From Paenibacillus etheri (lineage in GTDB: Bacteria; Bacillota; Bacilli; Paenibacillales; Paenibacillaceae), in the NCBI RefSeq assembly GCF_001012825.1, contig NZ_LCZJ02000019.1, forward strand, positions 62,001-126,000: DNA of 64,000 nucleotides. Reading direction: 5' to 3'. Every line of letters starts with the position of its first letter. The stretch's first letter is position 1. The position numbers and the translations under genes were made by a program. A model generated the notes under the pieces. It worked only from the letters and a program-made list of their open reading frames with translations, had not been told where the DNA came from and ran no database searches. Below are positions 1-8,589 of this stretch, piece after piece.

Positions 1-2
1 GC

Positions 3-389
3 CGTGGACGCCATACCACTACTCACCGTGAACTGTTTGTTATGCCGGACGGAGGAATCATAGTGGACACACCAGGGATGCGTGAGCTGCAGCTGTGGGA
101 AGATGAAGGTGGATTAGATTTGGCGTTCAGTGATATTAGCAGTTTAGCTGCAGCATGTCGGTTTAGTAACTGCAGACATGAACGTGAAGAGGGCTGTGCG
201 GTACTTGAAGCGGTTCGAACCGGTGAGCTGGAGGAGAAGAGACTGCTAAACTACCGAAAGACACAACGTGAGCTGCTGTACCAAAGCACCAAAGAGGTGA
301 AACTCAAGAGAAAAACCGCAGCTTCTTCTAAAGTTAATTCGACAAGGACTAGAGGGTACGGTTGGCGTAAAGAACTGGATGAGTATTAG
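3..389 (+). CDS. rsgA: Ribosome small subunit-dependent GTPase A, C-terminal part
   Basis: The reading frame is open from the left edge, so the gene is cut by the window and only about 128 C-terminal residues are present. The first residues (GRHTTTHRELF) are the G2/switch region of the circularly permuted GTPase RsgA. They are followed by VDTPGMREL (G3) and a zinc-binding helical domain with the pattern CRFSNCRHEREEGC (three Cys and one His). RsgA is a late 30S assembly factor that helps mature the decoding centre. The C-terminal tail is basic and ends RGYGWRKELDEY. The gene converges on azoR and shares a perfect palindromic terminator with it. Confidence 0.93.
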   Translation, partial: RGRHTTTHRELFVMPDGGIIVDTPGMRELQLWEDEGGLDLAFSDISSLAAACRFSNCRHEREEGCAVLEAVRTGELEEKRLLNYRKTQRELLYQSTKEVKLKRKTAASSKVNSTRTRGYGWRKELDEY

Positions 390-450
390 AAGGACTTTAC
401 AGACAGAGATGGGGACAAGAGTAGTGTACAATTAGGCTAGAAAGTCAAAA

Positions 451-482
451 AAAGGGTGACCCTGAGCTCAGGGTCACCCTTT
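451..482. terminator. Bidirectional terminator between rsgA and azoR
   Basis: A perfect 16-bp inverted repeat without spacer (arms 451-466 and 467-482; AAAGGGTGACCCTGAG and its complement). It has an A-rich run on the left and is positioned to end transcription from both converging genes. Confidence 0.85.
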
Positions 483-508
483 AGATTGATTTCTCTTATA
501 AGCTTGTA

Positions 509-1135
509 TTAGAACGATGCAGCAGTTTCCTTAGCCAATTGTAATCCGTTCTCAATGATTTCAGCGGATTGTGCAGGAAGTTGGTTGTGACCTTCGATGA
601 TTACTTGTGTAATATCTTTGATACCCCAAAGGTTAAGGTTACCAACGATGAAGTTTACAGCCATTTCAGCACTTGCTGCAGGACCTTCGGAATAAATGCC
701 ACCTCTAGCGTTCAGAACAATTGCTTTTTTACCTGTCAAAAGACCAACTGGACCTTCAGCAGTGTAAGAGAATGTTTTGCCAGCTTGGCAAAGGTAATCA
801 ACATAAGTATGCAATACAGCTGGTACAGTCATGTTCCACAGTGGGAAACCGAACACTACTTTATCAGCAGCGATGAACTGTTCCAGATATTTATTAACTA
901 CAGCAGCACCTGCTGCTTCTTCAGCTGTTAGTTCGTAACCTTGAGCAGCTTTGTACATACCAGTGATCAGGGTGTTGTCGTAGTAAGGAAGTTGCTCTGC
1001 GAACAGATCAAGTTCAGTGATTTCATCTTCTGGATTGTTGAGTTTGTAGTTCTCCAAGAATTCATTGTAAAGCTTAACACTTACGGATTGTTCTGCTGGA
1101 CGGTTGTTTGCTTTGATGAATAAAACATTAGACAT
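509..1135 (-). CDS. azoR: FMN-dependent NADH-azoreductase
   Basis: A 208-residue flavodoxin-like quinone/azo reductase of the AzoR family. It begins MSNVLFIKANNRPAEQSVS, the N-terminal strand and phosphate-binding loop, then has VFGFPLWNMTVPAVLHTYVDY (FMN binding) and a LNARGGIYSEGPA loop, all typical of AzoR. Length matches the family (about 200-210 residues). These cytosolic dimers use NAD(P)H to reduce azo dyes and quinones and are usually induced by electrophile or quinone stress. A GGGAGC ribosome binding site precedes the ATG. The gene is monocistronic, with a recognisable promoter and a small palindrome on its -10. Confidence 0.92.
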   Translation of the reverse strand: MSNVLFIKANNRPAEQSVSVKLYNEFLENYKLNNPEDEITELDLFAEQLPYYDNTLITGMYKAAQGYELTAEEAAGAAVVNKYLEQFIAADKVVFGFPLWNMTVPAVLHTYVDYLCQAGKTFSYTAEGPVGLLTGKKAIVLNARGGIYSEGPAASAEMAVNFIVGNLNLWGIKDITQVIIEGHNQLPAQSAEIIENGLQLAKETAASF

Positions 1136-1172
1136 TATAATTGCTCCCTTGGATGTGTGTATTTAATATTAA

Positions 1173-1209
1173 CTATAAATAATATAGCATGTATTATTTT
1201 GTTTGTAAA
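1173..1209 (-). promoter_or_regulatory. azoR promoter with overlapping palindrome
   Basis: On the minus strand TTTACA (1204-1209) and TATATT (1181-1186) are 17 bp apart. The inverted repeat CTATA-N5-TATAG (1173-1187) covers the -10. This placement would suit a repressor, such as the MarR/DUF24-type regulators known for azoreductases, but no regulator gene is adjacent. Confidence 0.55.
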
Positions 1210-1374
1210 TTATTTTTTTGTAATTGTTTTTTGGGAAATTGAGCATTTTATAAAGGAACAAGCGTTTGAAAAATAGAAATCCCGGTTAATAAACTTACAT
1301 TGTAACAGGAAAAAATTCCCTATATCCATCTCTATATCCATAAATATCTGAATGAATTAAAAGGAGCGATGGAC

Positions 1375-1500
1375 ATGTCCATTGATCGGTTTATCATTAA
1401 GAAATTGGATACCTGTCACGAAGAGCGTACACGCCAAAATTTAGTGAGACTCTTTAAACTTCGAATACAGAGAGCTGAAAAAGCAGAGAATAAGAACTAG
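1375..1500 (+). CDS. Small charged protein, about 41 residues, unknown
   Basis: A short open frame starting MSIDRFIIKKLDTCHEERT and ending QRAEKAENKN. AAGGAG at 1361-1366 lies 8 bases before ATG 1375 and only 2 before an in-frame ATG at 1369, so 1375 is the better start. The product would be highly charged and probably helical, with no signal or membrane segment. A strong hairpin terminator follows 60 bases downstream, which supports a real transcription unit. I do not recognise the family. Confidence 0.5.
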   Translation: MSIDRFIIKKLDTCHEERTRQNLVRLFKLRIQRAEKAENKN

Positions 1501-1560
1501 AAGATTAGCTAAAAATGCCCCATACTCGTGTAATCATTCATTACTAAAGCTGAAAAATTT

Positions 1561-1597
1561 AAAAACAGCAAGTCTCATTCAGAGACTTGCTGTTTTT
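1561..1597. terminator. Bidirectional hairpin terminator
   Basis: A 16-bp stem (1561-1576 with 1582-1597) and a 5-base loop ATTCA. T-runs are present on both strands, so it can serve the small plus-strand gene ending at 1500 and the minus-strand gene ending at 1644. Confidence 0.8.
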
Positions 1598-1643
1598 GTC
1601 TGCTAAAAGGTAAAAGAAACTTTACAAAAAAACTATCCCTCTA

Positions 1644-1883
1644 TTAATAGAGGGATAACGCCAATGAATCATTTTCACTATAACTGTGCAATATAGCTTC
1701 AGAGCCTTTAATTTCGATACTAATTAATGAATTCAGGCATTTCTGGATGGCATTCTTGCCCTTTTGAATTTTGAGCTCCAACGTACTGTTAAGTAATCTA
1801 AGTACTTTTTGAGTAGGCTGTTTATTTTCTGTTGTGAAATACACAGGGACAAGTTTGTTCTGAAATGTTATAAGCATTCTCAT
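1644..1883 (-). CDS. Hypothetical protein, 79 residues
   Basis: The protein is MRMLITFQNKLVPVYF... through to ENDSLALSLY. GAGGTG sits 7-8 bases upstream of the ATG, which supports translation. It has no membrane segment, no cysteine motif beyond a single Cys, and no recognised domain. The alternating hydrophobic/charged pattern suggests a small mixed alpha/beta fold. It is convergent with the small gene at 1375-1500 across a shared terminator and divergent from the unknown gene at 2026. Confidence 0.55.
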   Translation of the reverse strand: MRMLITFQNKLVPVYFTTENKQPTQKVLRLLNSTLELKIQKGKNAIQKCLNSLISIEIKGSEAILHSYSENDSLALSLY

Positions 1884-2025
1884 TTTGAAGACACCTCGCT
1901 AAAAGTATTTCATGTTAATGATAATACCCTTTGTTTCTTAATTTTACCTTAAAATTAGCTTATGATAACATAAAGATTGTTAGATTAATATACATATATA
2001 TGAAATACAGGAAGGATACAATGAT

Positions 2026-2694
2026 GTGAATGACAATGGATTGACGGATTTAACGGATTTTTTATTCCCAGATGGGATAGAGGGTCAAGTAGTAATGGAT
2101 CAGTTACATAAAGGTTCTAACGCAGAACGGATCTGTAGATTGAAATATAAAGAAAAAGAGAAGATGAAGGATCTGTGTCTGCAAATACATAAAGACCGAA
2201 TATTAGTAATCTGCAATAGTAAGCCAGAATCCCTGCCCTATGAATTAAAGGATGAAAGTGAAACGGAGAGCTTTTGTCTTCAATTGTTCGAATGTGTGAA
2301 CGTGAAGGAACTCTACAATCATGGGATTCCGGCATTACTGATGTCAAAAAGAAAATTTGAGGAGCTGAAAAGAAGCTCATGTTCATCCACGCTGCAAATG
2401 CTCTCAGACTGTTTAGCCGCAGAGACAGGGGATGATGTACATTCCATCCAACTAGCACGGGTAATGAAGTGCTTCATGGCGGAAGGTGAATTACGACTCT
2501 GCACATCCAGTGAAAGTGGATGGATTTTCCAAAAGGCTCGCTTCATGGGCGATCATTCCAGTGGCTGGTTGCTGCGAATGAGCAGTGATCCATCCAAAGA
2601 CTGGCTTATAGCTCTCCCGATTACAAAAGCTCAATTATGCGGATCAGTAACAAAGTGGGTGTTGCATGCTTCCTCATTTCTCACTCCACAATAG
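2026..2694 (+). CDS. Hypothetical protein, 222 residues
   Basis: Starts at GTG 2026, because both neighbouring ATGs (2021, 2024) run straight into a stop. AGGAAGGA lies about 10 bases upstream. The protein is soluble-looking, with several Cys residues and a Trp-rich C-terminal part (SGWIFQKARFMGDHSSGWLL, then WVLHASSFLTPQ). I recognise no family. Its 3' end overlaps the 3' end of the convergent amylase gene by 14 bases, so transcripts of the two genes are antisense to one another there. Confidence 0.6.
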   Translation: MNDNGLTDLTDFLFPDGIEGQVVMDQLHKGSNAERICRLKYKEKEKMKDLCLQIHKDRILVICNSKPESLPYELKDESETESFCLQLFECVNVKELYNHGIPALLMSKRKFEELKRSSCSSTLQMLSDCLAAETGDDVHSIQLARVMKCFMAEGELRLCTSSESGWIFQKARFMGDHSSGWLLRMSSDPSKDWLIALPITKAQLCGSVTKWVLHASSFLTPQ

Positions 2695-4381
2695 CGGTTG
2701 AATAAGGAGGAATGGTGAGTTGATCTGAATTCAAGGTCGATTTGAGGGAAATCGTCTTAAGGATCTTGGAGTAAGAGAAGCCTACGACATTGGGATTCAG
2801 TACAATTGTTTGTTTTTTCCCAGTAAGGTTATGAACGATGAGCACCTGATTCTGTGTTGTTAGCCGTTCGTAAGCCATAACCCCGGTATTGCCAGATGCA
2901 TAGTCACGGATTCCACCATCCCGGAGCGCTGGAAGCTCATTTCTTAACGCAATGAGTTCGCGATATCTTTCTAGCAGTGAACTACTGTCATGCATCTGGC
3001 TCTCGACATCAACGTTGATGGCACCTGCATTATTACTTCCAGCCTCCCAAGTAGTCTGCCCCTCTCCTTGATCGGCTGCCATCCATCTCATTGGCTCTCG
3101 AAGTCCTTCATCAGGCTTCACACCCAGCATTCCAATTTCTTCACCATAATAGATAAAAGGATTTCCAGGCAAAGTTAACAGTAGGGCTGCTGCCATTTTT
3201 GCATGATCCGGGTTGGTATCTAATTGACTCATGACTCTGTTTTGATCATGATTCGTTAAGAAAGTAGCATCGGTAAAATGGTTGTCGGATATTTTGGAAT
3301 ACAATTTATACGTTCGTTCCAGCGTAAAGGCAGTTCCACTGTCTTTTTCAGTTTTTACCGAATTCACTAGAGTTTCTGCTAAGCCAAAGTTAAAGCTTGA
3401 GTCAAAGGCTTGATCTAAATAAGCTCCGACAGTGACAGCAGAATTCTCCCATACCTCGCTAACTATATATGCCTCTGGATTTACTTCATTCATGGCCTTG
3501 CGGAACTCCTGCCACCAGGATACATTTTTAGCGGTAGTAGCCTCAGTTTTGTCACTTAAAAGATCTTCGTAGATATGTTTCGCTGCATCTAGTCGGAATC
3601 CATCCACTCCTTGCTCCAGCCAAAACTTTCCGATGTCCTTCATTTCAGTACGAACTTCAGCATTATCGAAATTCAGATCAGGCATGCCTTCCCAAAAGCC
3701 GCCTAGATAATGACTGCCAAGTAAAGAATGCCAAGCATTGCCACCGCCAGCTGCGCTGGCTCCGTTTGCGGCACGACCTTGATCTTCAGCCCAAACGTAC
3801 CAATCGCGATACTTACTGTCAGTGTTTTTAGCTGAATCCACAAACCATGGGTGTTCTTTGGAAGTGTGATTCACAACCAGATCCATAATTATTTTAATCC
3901 CCCGTTTATGTGCTTCTGTAATTAGCTCCTGCATATCCTCAAGTGTCCCATAATCAGGATTTATCGAACGATAATCGGTTACATCATATCCATGATAGCT
4001 TGGTGATGGGTTGATGGGCATTAGCCAAATTCCACCGATCCCCAGATCGTCCTTGGTCTCAGGATTTCCGTCATTTAAATAATCCAGCTTTTGAGTGATT
4101 CCTTTGAGATCTCCAATGCCATCCCCGTTTGAATCATAGAAGGAACGAACAAATAATTCATAATAAACCGTGGAAGGTTGTTCGTCCGTCTTAGTTATGA
4201 CTTTTGCAGCTTGGGGAGTGGCGGTGCTCTGAACGGAGTCTGCTTTAGGGGAGGGTGAAGCAATGGATGTTTTGTTGCTTTGATTTCCAGAACAACCGGA
4301 CAGCAGTAATGTGGTTAGGCTGATGCCCACCAGAGAGCATATTGTGATTTTTTTGGTTTTGAATGAATTACCTTTATACAT
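2681..4381 (-). CDS. Alpha-amylase family (GH13) lipoprotein
   Basis: A 566-residue secreted glycoside hydrolase. A type II signal peptide ends in the lipobox LLSGC, and an STP/AK-rich linker precedes the catalytic barrel. GH13 signatures appear in order: the calcium loop DSNGDGIGD, region I DLVVNHTS, region II GFRLDAAKH with the nucleophile Asp, region III VSEVW with the acid/base Glu, and region IV FLTNHDQNR. It probably hydrolyses alpha-1,4-glucans or maltodextrins at the cell surface. Exact specificity (amylase, neopullulanase or oligoglucosidase) cannot be settled by eye. LacI/CcpA-like operators lie upstream, implying control by sugar availability. The 3' end overlaps the convergent unknown gene. 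Confidence 0.9.
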   Translation of the reverse strand: MYKGNSFKTKKITICSLVGISLTTLLLSGCSGNQSNKTSIASPSPKADSVQSTATPQAAKVITKTDEQPSTVYYELFVRSFYDSNGDGIGDLKGITQKLDYLNDGNPETKDDLGIGGIWLMPINPSPSYHGYDVTDYRSINPDYGTLEDMQELITEAHKRGIKIIMDLVVNHTSKEHPWFVDSAKNTDSKYRDWYVWAEDQGRAANGASAAGGGNAWHSLLGSHYLGGFWEGMPDLNFDNAEVRTEMKDIGKFWLEQGVDGFRLDAAKHIYEDLLSDKTEATTAKNVSWWQEFRKAMNEVNPEAYIVSEVWENSAVTVGAYLDQAFDSSFNFGLAETLVNSVKTEKDSGTAFTLERTYKLYSKISDNHFTDATFLTNHDQNRVMSQLDTNPDHAKMAAALLLTLPGNPFIYYGEEIGMLGVKPDEGLREPMRWMAADQGEGQTTWEAGSNNAGAINVDVESQMHDSSSLLERYRELIALRNELPALRDGGIRDYASGNTGVMAYERLTTQNQVLIVHNLTGKKQTIVLNPNVVGFSYSKILKTISLKSTLNSDQLTIPPYSTAIVE

Positions 4382-4424
4382 ATGTAATAACCCCTTCTAT
4401 TGCAATTTTCCAATATAAGAAATG

Positions 4425-4481
4425 GTAAGCGCTTTATTTTCTATAGTACTCGAACTTAACCTCTTTGGTAAAACGTTTGCA
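4425..4481 (-). promoter_or_regulatory. Two LacI/CcpA-like operators upstream of the amylase
   Basis: Two palindromes with a central CG: GGTAAGCGCTTTAT at 4425-4438 and GTAAAACGTTTGC around 4468-4480. On the minus strand a weak promoter, TTTACC (overlapping the distal site) and TACTAT 18 bp further on, sits between them. Both resemble cre or MalR-type sites (cores AAGCGCTT, AAACGTTT). Operator identity is inferred from this symmetry and from the sugar-hydrolase target. Confidence 0.5.
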
Positions 4482-4653
4482 CAGATACAAAAACAGCAAA
4501 TTAATCGATATTTATCCATTATTTTAATAAAAGTCGCAAGTATCATGGTTATTCTTGGATTTCCCTATGTTATTGGAGGTTTTAACCTTTTTGTAGGCTT
4601 CTGCATATGCTTTAAGCAAGGGCGAAGGACCCGGTAAGAAAGGAGAATGAAGA

Positions 4654-5676
4654 ATGAAGATTAGGAAGAAGCTGTCATTGTCGCTCATGATCATTACTTT
4701 ATGCTTTTCAGTGCTTGCCGGTTGCGGCGGAAAGTCAGAGCTGGTAAAGGTGAAGATTGGTGAGGTCACCCGTTCTGTCTTTTATGCACCCGAATATGTG
4801 GCCTTATCTCAAAATTTCTTTAAAGATGAAGGACTTGACGTAGAGCTACAGACGATCCCCGGTGGAGATAAAACCATGACTGCACTCCTCTCAGGTGCCA
4901 TCGATGTTGCATTGGTGGGTTCTGAAACCTCCATTTATGTGTATCAGCAGGGTTCAGATGATCCGGTCATTAATTTTGCACAGCTGACTCAGAGGGATGG
5001 AACGTTCCTGTTTGCCCGTAAGGCTGACGGAGCGTTTAACTGGGATAAAGTGAAGGGGTCTACCTTCCTTGGACAAAGAAAAGGCGGTATGCCACAAATG
5101 GCAGGAGCGTTTACTTTATCTAAAAAAGGAATAGATCCAACCAAAGACATTACCTTGATTCAGAATATCGACTTTGCCAATATTGCTGGTGCTTTTGCTT
5201 CAGGTACAGGCGATTATGTGCAGCTGTTTGAACCGCAGGCTTCAATTTTCGAACGTGAGGGCCGAGGGGCAGTAGTGGCTTCGTTTGGTGTGGAAAGCGG
5301 CTATTTACCATACACTGTGTTTATGTCTAAGAACAGCTATATTAGTAAAAATGGAGACACAGTACAGAAGTTCACGAATGCGATCCAGCGTGCTCAGCTT
5401 TGGGTGAAGGAACATAGCCCTGAAGAAATTACGGATGCGATTATGACTTATTTTGATAAGACGGATAGAGATATCGTGGTTTCAGCAGTCAAACGTTATA
5501 AGGAACAGGATACCTATGCTGTTAATCCAGTTATAGATCAAGAAGAATGGAACAATCTGCTCGATGTTATTGATAATGCTGGTGAGCTTAAAGAACGCGT
5601 ACCCGCTGACAAAATAGTGAATAACAGTTTTGCTGAAAAAGCTGAGAAGAACATAAAGAACAGCACTTCAAAATAA
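4654..5676 (+). CDS. NitT/TauT-type ABC transporter substrate-binding lipoprotein
   Basis: A 340-residue binding protein with a lipoprotein signal (VLAGC lipobox). Its body resembles the NMT1/SsuA/THI5 type: YAPEYVALSQNFFKDEGLDV, then LLSGAIDVALVG and a C-terminal helical segment. Such proteins capture small anionic or heterocyclic ligands (sulfonates, nitrate, thiamine pyrimidine precursors) outside the membrane. The substrate cannot be assigned here: there is no thiamine riboswitch and no assimilation gene nearby. It is the first gene of a binding protein-ATPase-permease set. AAGGAGAATGAAG precedes the ATG. Confidence 0.9.
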   Translation: MKIRKKLSLSLMIITLCFSVLAGCGGKSELVKVKIGEVTRSVFYAPEYVALSQNFFKDEGLDVELQTIPGGDKTMTALLSGAIDVALVGSETSIYVYQQGSDDPVINFAQLTQRDGTFLFARKADGAFNWDKVKGSTFLGQRKGGMPQMAGAFTLSKKGIDPTKDITLIQNIDFANIAGAFASGTGDYVQLFEPQASIFEREGRGAVVASFGVESGYLPYTVFMSKNSYISKNGDTVQKFTNAIQRAQLWVKEHSPEEITDAIMTYFDKTDRDIVVSAVKRYKEQDTYAVNPVIDQEEWNNLLDVIDNAGELKERVPADKIVNNSFAEKAEKNIKNSTSK

Positions 5677-5730
5677 GTGAAAACCTAAGATCCTAAATAG
5701 GATGATGCAAAAATGAAGGAGGGGCTGACA

Positions 5731-6507
5731 ATGCTTCCAGTAGTGCAATTAAAGGGAGTAACGCATGCCTATCTTGGCGACCGTGAAGCTTCACTGGCCG
5801 TTGAGGACCTGAACCTTAATGTCGAGCAAGGAGAGTTCGTTAGCTTAGTTGGACCAAGTGGTTGCGGCAAGACAACACTTCTATCGATTATTGCAGGTCT
5901 GCTGCAGCCTTCTCAAGGTGAAGTATTCGTAAATGGCGAACCCATTTTGGGTCCATCACCAGAGGTTGGGTATATGCTGCAGCAGGATTATCTTTTTCCT
6001 TGGCGGAGTATTCTGGGCAATGCCATTCTAGGTCTTGAGCTAACTGGAAGCTTGAACGAGGAGAGCAGAAAGCGGACGTTGGAGTTGCTTCGAGAGATGG
6101 GTTTAGAAGGTAAAGAGCACGTCTCTCCATCTCAGTTATCAGGTGGGATGCGGCAGAGAGTGGCTCTGGTACGTACCTTGGCTACAAATCCTGGACTACT
6201 TCTACTAGACGAGCCGTTCTCGGCGCTTGATTACCAGATCAAATTACAGCTGGAAGATTTGGTCTCTGAGACCTTACGCAGCAGGGGAACGACTGCAATA
6301 TTAGTCACTCATGATCTATCAGAGGCGATTGCGGTAAGTAGCAGTGTTATTCTTCTACAACGAAATCCAGGGAAGATCCGCAAAATATTTTCAGTGCCAG
6401 AGCAAATCCGGTCAGCACCTCCGCTGTTTGCACGTGATCAGCCAGGCTTTTCGGAGCTTTTTCATGAAATATGGAAAGAGATGGAGATTGCAGGGAGGGA
6501 AAGCTAA
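5731..6507 (+). CDS. NitT/TauT-type ABC transporter ATPase
   Basis: Canonical ABC ATPase of about 258 residues. Walker A GPSGCGKTT, Q-loop LQQDYLFPW, signature LSGGMRQRV, Walker B LLLLDEPFSALD and H-loop LVTHD are all intact. An in-frame ATG at 5713 lies before the AAGGAGGGG ribosome binding site (5716-5724), so the start is ATG 5731. It belongs to the SsuB/TauB/ThiZ branch and powers the importer formed with the flanking genes. Its stop codon overlaps the permease start by one base, indicating translational coupling. Confidence 0.92.
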   Translation: MLPVVQLKGVTHAYLGDREASLAVEDLNLNVEQGEFVSLVGPSGCGKTTLLSIIAGLLQPSQGEVFVNGEPILGPSPEVGYMLQQDYLFPWRSILGNAILGLELTGSLNEESRKRTLELLREMGLEGKEHVSPSQLSGGMRQRVALVRTLATNPGLLLLDEPFSALDYQIKLQLEDLVSETLRSRGTTAILVTHDLSEAIAVSSSVILLQRNPGKIRKIFSVPEQIRSAPPLFARDQPGFSELFHEIWKEMEIAGRES

Positions 6508-7343
6508 TGAGGCATACGAAGCAATCGGGGTTATTAGCTTCCCGTGAACAGTGGCTGCAGCAAATGCATGGCGATTATAAAAAAACGAAGCAACGCTGGC
6601 GCAATCAGGTGATTGCCGTGAGGAGCAGCCTGCTGCTGCTATTCTTTGTATTATGGGAAGCTGGAGCAAGAATGGGCTGGATTGATGAACTATTGTTCAG
6701 CTATCCCACAAAAATCTTCCGCCAGATCTGGGGAGACATGGTTAGTGGGAGCTTGTGGCCCCATCTGGGGATTACGGTAGGTGAGACTGCGGTAGGCTTT
6801 GTACTGGGAACGCTGCTTGGGACTCTGCTGGCTGTAATTATTTGGTGGTCTCCTTTTTTATCAGCAGTACTTGATCCGTATATGGTCGTATTTAACAGTA
6901 TGCCAAAAGTGGCGCTGGGGCCGATTTTTATCGTCATGTTCGGAGCCGGATTCACTGCTATCGTTGTTACTACTTTATCTATAACGGTGATTATTACGAC
7001 GCTTGTTGTATACAACAGTTTTTGCAGTGTGGATCCGAATCTGGTCAAGGTGGTTCGTTCATTCGGTGCTTCTAGAGTTCAGGTGTTCTTTAAAGTGATT
7101 CTTCCAGCCTCATTCGGAACAGTGGTATCCACCCTAAAGGTGAATGTGGGGATGTCATGGGTAGGGGTTATCGTAGGGGAGTTTCTAGTCGCTAAATCAG
7201 GTCTGGGCTATCTGATTATTTATGGTTTCCAGGTGTTTAATTTTACGCTAGTAATGTCTAGTCTTTTGATTATCGCGGCTGTAGCTACGGCAATGTATCA
7301 ACTAGTGGTGTATCTTGAGAAGCGGTTATTATCCGGGCGATGA
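6507..7343 (+). CDS. NitT/TauT-type ABC transporter permease
   Basis: Integral membrane protein of 278 residues with about six hydrophobic segments. The binding-protein-dependent permease motif runs around VRSFGASRVQVFFKVILPAS (the EAA-type loop that contacts the ATPase). The start ATG at 6507 overlaps the TAA of the ATPase gene and is preceded by GGGAGGGA. A longer reading from 6471 would lie inside the ATPase gene and has no ribosome binding site. It completes the three-gene importer; substrate unknown. Confidence 0.92.
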   Translation: MRHTKQSGLLASREQWLQQMHGDYKKTKQRWRNQVIAVRSSLLLLFFVLWEAGARMGWIDELLFSYPTKIFRQIWGDMVSGSLWPHLGITVGETAVGFVLGTLLGTLLAVIIWWSPFLSAVLDPYMVVFNSMPKVALGPIFIVMFGAGFTAIVVTTLSITVIITTLVVYNSFCSVDPNLVKVVRSFGASRVQVFFKVILPASFGTVVSTLKVNVGMSWVGVIVGEFLVAKSGLGYLIIYGFQVFNFTLVMSSLLIIAAVATAMYQLVVYLEKRLLSGR

Positions 7344-7438
7344 ACCTTATGTAATATTGTGTCCGTACACAAAATCTTGTAACATGTCTATATCTTTACC
7401 TATATATTGGGTTAGTGCTTGTAAGGAGAGATAAGGCT

Positions 7439-8425
7439 ATGGGATTTCGTGTGATTAAAACAGCAGCAGCTACGTTATTATCCGTACTAGTTGCGTCTGC
7501 AGTAGGTATACCTAATGCGCAGAGTGCAGGCTTGCTGGCAATTTTGGGTGTAGAGGTTACTTTGAAAAGGAGTTTCCGAACGATAACGGCTCGTTTTTTA
7601 GCCTCGCTCGTGGGACTCTTTTTTGGCTGCATCCTATTCTGGCTTCTAGGGTTCCATTACTGGGTGCTCGGGCTGTATGTACTCGTAGGCTTCCCGATGA
7701 TTGTAAAGTCTGGCTACAAAGAAGGAATTGTCACCAGCTCGGTTATCGTGTTTCGCGTGTTTGGACAAGCTGAACTATCGCTCCATGTCTTGCTGCAGCA
7801 AATAGAGCTTCTGGCTATTGGGCTCGGTTCAGCAGGACTGGTAAACTTGGTTTACATGCCTCAGACTGGTGGAGTCATTTATGGGATCCGTAAGGAAGTG
7901 GATCGCTATTTTTCGGTTGTTTTTACACAGATGGCCCGCACGCTTCGTGATCCTGCGTATATTTGGGACGGTAAAGAATTAATTGATGCAGATAATGCCG
8001 TGCAGCGGGGACTAACGGCAGCTACCCGTGAGATGGAGAATCATGTTATTCATCCTGATGAAGCCTGGAATGTCTATTTCTACATGCGGAAGGAGCAACT
8101 CGAATCGATTCAAAGTATGATGCAGCTGCTTTCTCAAGTGTATCGCCAGTTACCACATGGGGAGATGGTTGCTGAATTATTCGATCAGCTTAGCGGGGAT
8201 GTGCTTGCGGAAGAATATACGGGTCGAACAGAACATTTGCTGGACGAGCTAACACGAGAATTCGAAGAAATGGATCTGCCGGAGACACGTGAGGAATTTG
8301 AAGTACGCTCTGCTATTCTTCAGTTATGCAGGGAATTGGCCCTTTATTTAAAGATCGCTAAGCGACATAAAATCCCGGTCAGTTACAAGTCGGAGAAACG
8401 TCTGAAGATTCGAAATAAGGCTTAA
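7439..8425 (+). CDS. Aromatic acid exporter / FUSC family membrane protein
   Basis: A 328-residue protein with about five N-terminal hydrophobic segments (residues 8-145) and a long soluble helical C-terminal half. This is the architecture of the small Gram-positive aromatic acid exporter proteins (formerly DUF939, YqjA-like) related to FUSC/AaeB. KAAAATLLS-type and GLLAILGVEVTLKRSF motifs fit the family. AAGGAG lies 10 bases before ATG 7439; the TTG at 7415 lies upstream of that site and is rejected. A role in efflux of weak aromatic acids is inferred from the family only. Confidence 0.8.
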   Translation: MGFRVIKTAAATLLSVLVASAVGIPNAQSAGLLAILGVEVTLKRSFRTITARFLASLVGLFFGCILFWLLGFHYWVLGLYVLVGFPMIVKSGYKEGIVTSSVIVFRVFGQAELSLHVLLQQIELLAIGLGSAGLVNLVYMPQTGGVIYGIRKEVDRYFSVVFTQMARTLRDPAYIWDGKELIDADNAVQRGLTAATREMENHVIHPDEAWNVYFYMRKEQLESIQSMMQLLSQVYRQLPHGEMVAELFDQLSGDVLAEEYTGRTEHLLDELTREFEEMDLPETREEFEVRSAILQLCRELALYLKIAKRHKIPVSYKSEKRLKIRNKA

Positions 8426-8589
8426 ATTGTGGCTTTAATAAACTGAAGTATTAACTATCTCTGTCAAAATCACGATAAGATATGTATGAGCTAAAAGTTG
8501 ATCAAAGATATGATTAACGATTTTATGGTGAGTTCAAATAATAGCAGGAAGTTCGGTAGTCGAATTTTCCGCATTGGCAGGTGAGGCGT

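Noticed and set aside
4422-4637. 71-codon hydrophobic plus-strand frame before the ABC importer
   Set aside because: No ribosome binding site before ATG 4422, and it spans the operator region of the amylase; more likely leader DNA.
4500-4653. Thiamine riboswitch before the NMT1-like binding protein
   Set aside because: I find no CTGAGA-type thi-box core in the leader, so thiamine precursor transport is not supported.
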